Assembly (NCBI GenBank): GCA_020846145.1
Contig: JADLEL010000012.1
Span: 1 to 48,799, forward strand
Direction of reading: 5' to 3'
Origin: Pirellulales bacterium
GTDB taxonomy: Bacteria; Planctomycetota; Planctomycetia; Pirellulales; Thermoguttaceae
Length of the DNA: 48,799 nucleotides
Below are positions 47,378 to 48,799 of this stretch, piece after piece. The notes beneath the pieces were generated by a model, which was not told the DNA's origin, did not search any database, and saw only the letters and a list, made by a program, of their open reading frames with translations. Position 1 is the stretch's first letter; every line of letters begins with the position of its first letter. Both the position numbers and the translations under genes were made by a program.

Positions 47378-48418
47378 ATGCCGCCGAAAAGCCGATTCAT
47401 TTCGCTCGGGGAAGCTCAAAAACCGTTTTTCGTCGGCGTCGATTTGGGCGGGACGAACATCAAAGTTGGACTGGTCGATGATCTCGGCCGCACGCTTTCG
47501 CACCTCGGCATCCCCACGGAAATTTCCAAGGGAGTCGAAGACGGCACGGCGCGGATGGGCCGGTCGGTGAAGAAAGTCGCGGCCGAGGCGGGCTTGAAAA
47601 CGGCCGATATCGCCCGGGTGGGACTCGGTTCGCCCGGCGAAATGGATATCCCCACCGGCATGTTGGTCAAACCGGTGAATCTCAAGGGCTGGAACGATTT
47701 TCCGCTCCGCGACAAGCTGGCCGAGCAGTGCGGCCTGCCGGTGACCTTCGAGAACGACGCCAACGCCGCCGCCTACGGCGAATTTTGGATCGGTTCGGGC
47801 CGCGATTACAAAAGCATGGTGCTGCTGACGTTGGGCACCGGCATCGGCACCGGCATCATCCTCGACGACGTGGTCCTCCAAGGCGCGCACAGTTGCGGCG
47901 GCGAGTGCGGGCATATCATCATCGATTGCCACGACGACGCCCGGCTCTGCGGGTGCGGCGGGCATGGGCATCTCGAAGCTTACGCCAGCGGCACCGCCGT
48001 CATCAAGCGAACGCGGGAAGCGCTCGACGTCGGTCGAACCAGTTCGCTCTCGAAACGGCTCGCCGACGGAGGCAAACTCACGCCCAAGATGATCGCCGAG
48101 GAGGCCGAGGCGGGCGATGCGCTCTCGCGGGAGATTATTGACGAGACCGCCCGCTATCTGGGAATCGGCATCGTCAGCATCCTGCACACCGTGAATCCGG
48201 AAATCGTGCTGCTCGGCGGGGCGATGACCTTCGGCGGCAAGAAGTCGGCATTGGGCCGCCGCTTCCTGCAAAGAATCGACGCCGAAATCCGCCGTCGCGC
48301 GCTTGGCACGTGCGCGAACAGAACCGTTCTCGATTTCGCTTCCTTGGGCGGCGACGCCGGATATATCGGCGCGGCCGGCGTGGCGCGGCGGGAATACCGA
48401 AAGCTGGGGCAAAAGTGA
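47378..48418 (+). CDS. ROK-family sugar kinase, glucokinase-like
   Basis: A 346-residue ATP-dependent hexose kinase. The phosphate loop is VDLGGTNIKVG (21-31), the catalytic aspartate D127 lies in ENDANAAAYGE, and the adenosine region is LTLGTGIGTGII. The ROK zinc site usually reads CxCGxxGCxE; here it is CGCGGHGHLE (191-200), keeping C191 and C193 with H179 but with His198 in place of the third Cys. A His can bind zinc, so the site may still work. It probably phosphorylates glucose in the cytoplasm. AAGG upstream supports the start. A function linked to the preceding kinase is not shown. Confidence 0.92.
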   Translation: MPPKSRFISLGEAQKPFFVGVDLGGTNIKVGLVDDLGRTLSHLGIPTEISKGVEDGTARMGRSVKKVAAEAGLKTADIARVGLGSPGEMDIPTGMLVKPVNLKGWNDFPLRDKLAEQCGLPVTFENDANAAAYGEFWIGSGRDYKSMVLLTLGTGIGTGIILDDVVLQGAHSCGGECGHIIIDCHDDARLCGCGGHGHLEAYASGTAVIKRTREALDVGRTSSLSKRLADGGKLTPKMIAEEAEAGDALSREIIDETARYLGIGIVSILHTVNPEIVLLGGAMTFGGKKSALGRRFLQRIDAEIRRRALGTCANRTVLDFASLGGDAGYIGAAGVARREYRKLGQK

Positions 48419-48444
48419 ACTCGCGCCGCGATGTTCGATCACTC

Positions 48445-48528
48445 TTATCGCAAGGCCTCGATCGTATCCAACCGCGACGCTTTCCAGGCGGGATAGAAAC
48501 CGAAGACGACGCCGACCGATACCGCCGC
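48445..48528 (-). pseudogene. C-terminal remnant of a MacB/FtsX-type ABC permease
   Basis: The last 27 codons read AAVSVGVVFGFYPAWKASRL followed by DTIEALR and a stop, the conserved end of MacB/LolE-type permeases. Further upstream on the minus strand the frame stays open but no longer resembles a permease: the hydrophobic helices expected there are missing. Element A begins 148 bases upstream. This is most likely a gene broken by deletion. Confidence 0.6.
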
Positions 48529-48676
48529 GCGCCGCGGAAGAATCTCCTGCGCGCGGCAACGGAAATAAATCTCGCCGTTCTCACTCCCGGCCAGTTGAGC
48601 CGATGGCGAGACCCGGCCCGAGCGTCCTTCCAAGGCAAATTGTCGAACGATCCGCAGGGCATTCTCCGCAACCTTA

Positions 48677-48799
48677 GGCGCTGTCCGACAATAAACTACC
48701 GAATTCCTATGTAGTAGGCACACTCCGTGTGCCGTAATTCGCGGACGGCACACGGAGTGTGCCTACTACGATTCCGGCAACTTATTGTCGGGCAACGCC
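48677..48799 (+). mobile_element. MITE-like element A at the window edge
   Basis: A complete 123-bp copy (GGCGCTGTCCGACAATAA ... TTATTGTCGGGCAACGCC) with TTA at 48674-48676. The right-hand flank lies outside the window, so its target duplication cannot be checked. It is almost identical to 29430-29553. Confidence 0.85.

Overview
The window looks like chromosomal DNA from a GC-rich planctomycete, probably near the Pirellulales. This is inferred from gene content: giant secreted and membrane-anchored proteins of planctomycete type, a von Willebrand A protein with a Met/Gly repeat, a Trx-NHL protein, lipid A/Kdo biosynthesis (waaA) and many palindromic intergenic repeats. No rRNA, tRNA, CRISPR array, phage or intact transposase gene was seen.

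Layout. 1-5.4 kb: a TssH/ClpV-type AAA+ unfoldase with no other type VI secretion gene in view, then a small hypothetical, a gene remnant and a YoaP-like acetyltransferase. 5.7-9 kb: uvrB and a hemerythrin-domain protein. 9.5-18.4 kb: a small secreted protein, an HtrA/Deg protease, a very acidic exported repeat protein and a 1378-residue exported vWA/STN-like protein. 18.7-25.9 kb: Trx-NHL protein, aldehyde dehydrogenase, PrxQ-type peroxiredoxin, a UroD-family methyltransferase-like protein and an exported isoaspartyl peptidase/asparaginase followed by a truncated M50-like fragment. 26.9-30.2 kb: a NarL-type response regulator, a secreted beta-propeller glycosidase-like protein and a RimI-like acetyltransferase. 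30.4-41.2 kb: a two-gene operon of giant envelope proteins (1128 and 2473 residues) that appear to be three related units, two of them fused. 41.7-48.8 kb: small and secreted proteins, waaA with an in-frame palindromic insertion, then a rightward cluster accD, PBECR-like nuclease, DUF2283 protein, Ser/Thr kinase and ROK sugar kinase, and finally the tail of an ABC permease.

The most striking non-gene signal is a layered set of palindromic repeats, called here A, B, C, D and P. A (about 123 bp, TTA duplications) and B (101 bp, TTAA or TTAG duplications) behave like non-autonomous transposable elements. One copy of C is interrupted by B, and another copy, in the opposite orientation, is interrupted by A at the same internal TTA(A). 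D hairpins come in pairs between convergent genes. P occurs upstream of tssH, upstream of the response regulator and inside waaA. Five of the six convergent gene junctions carry A, B, C or D copies.
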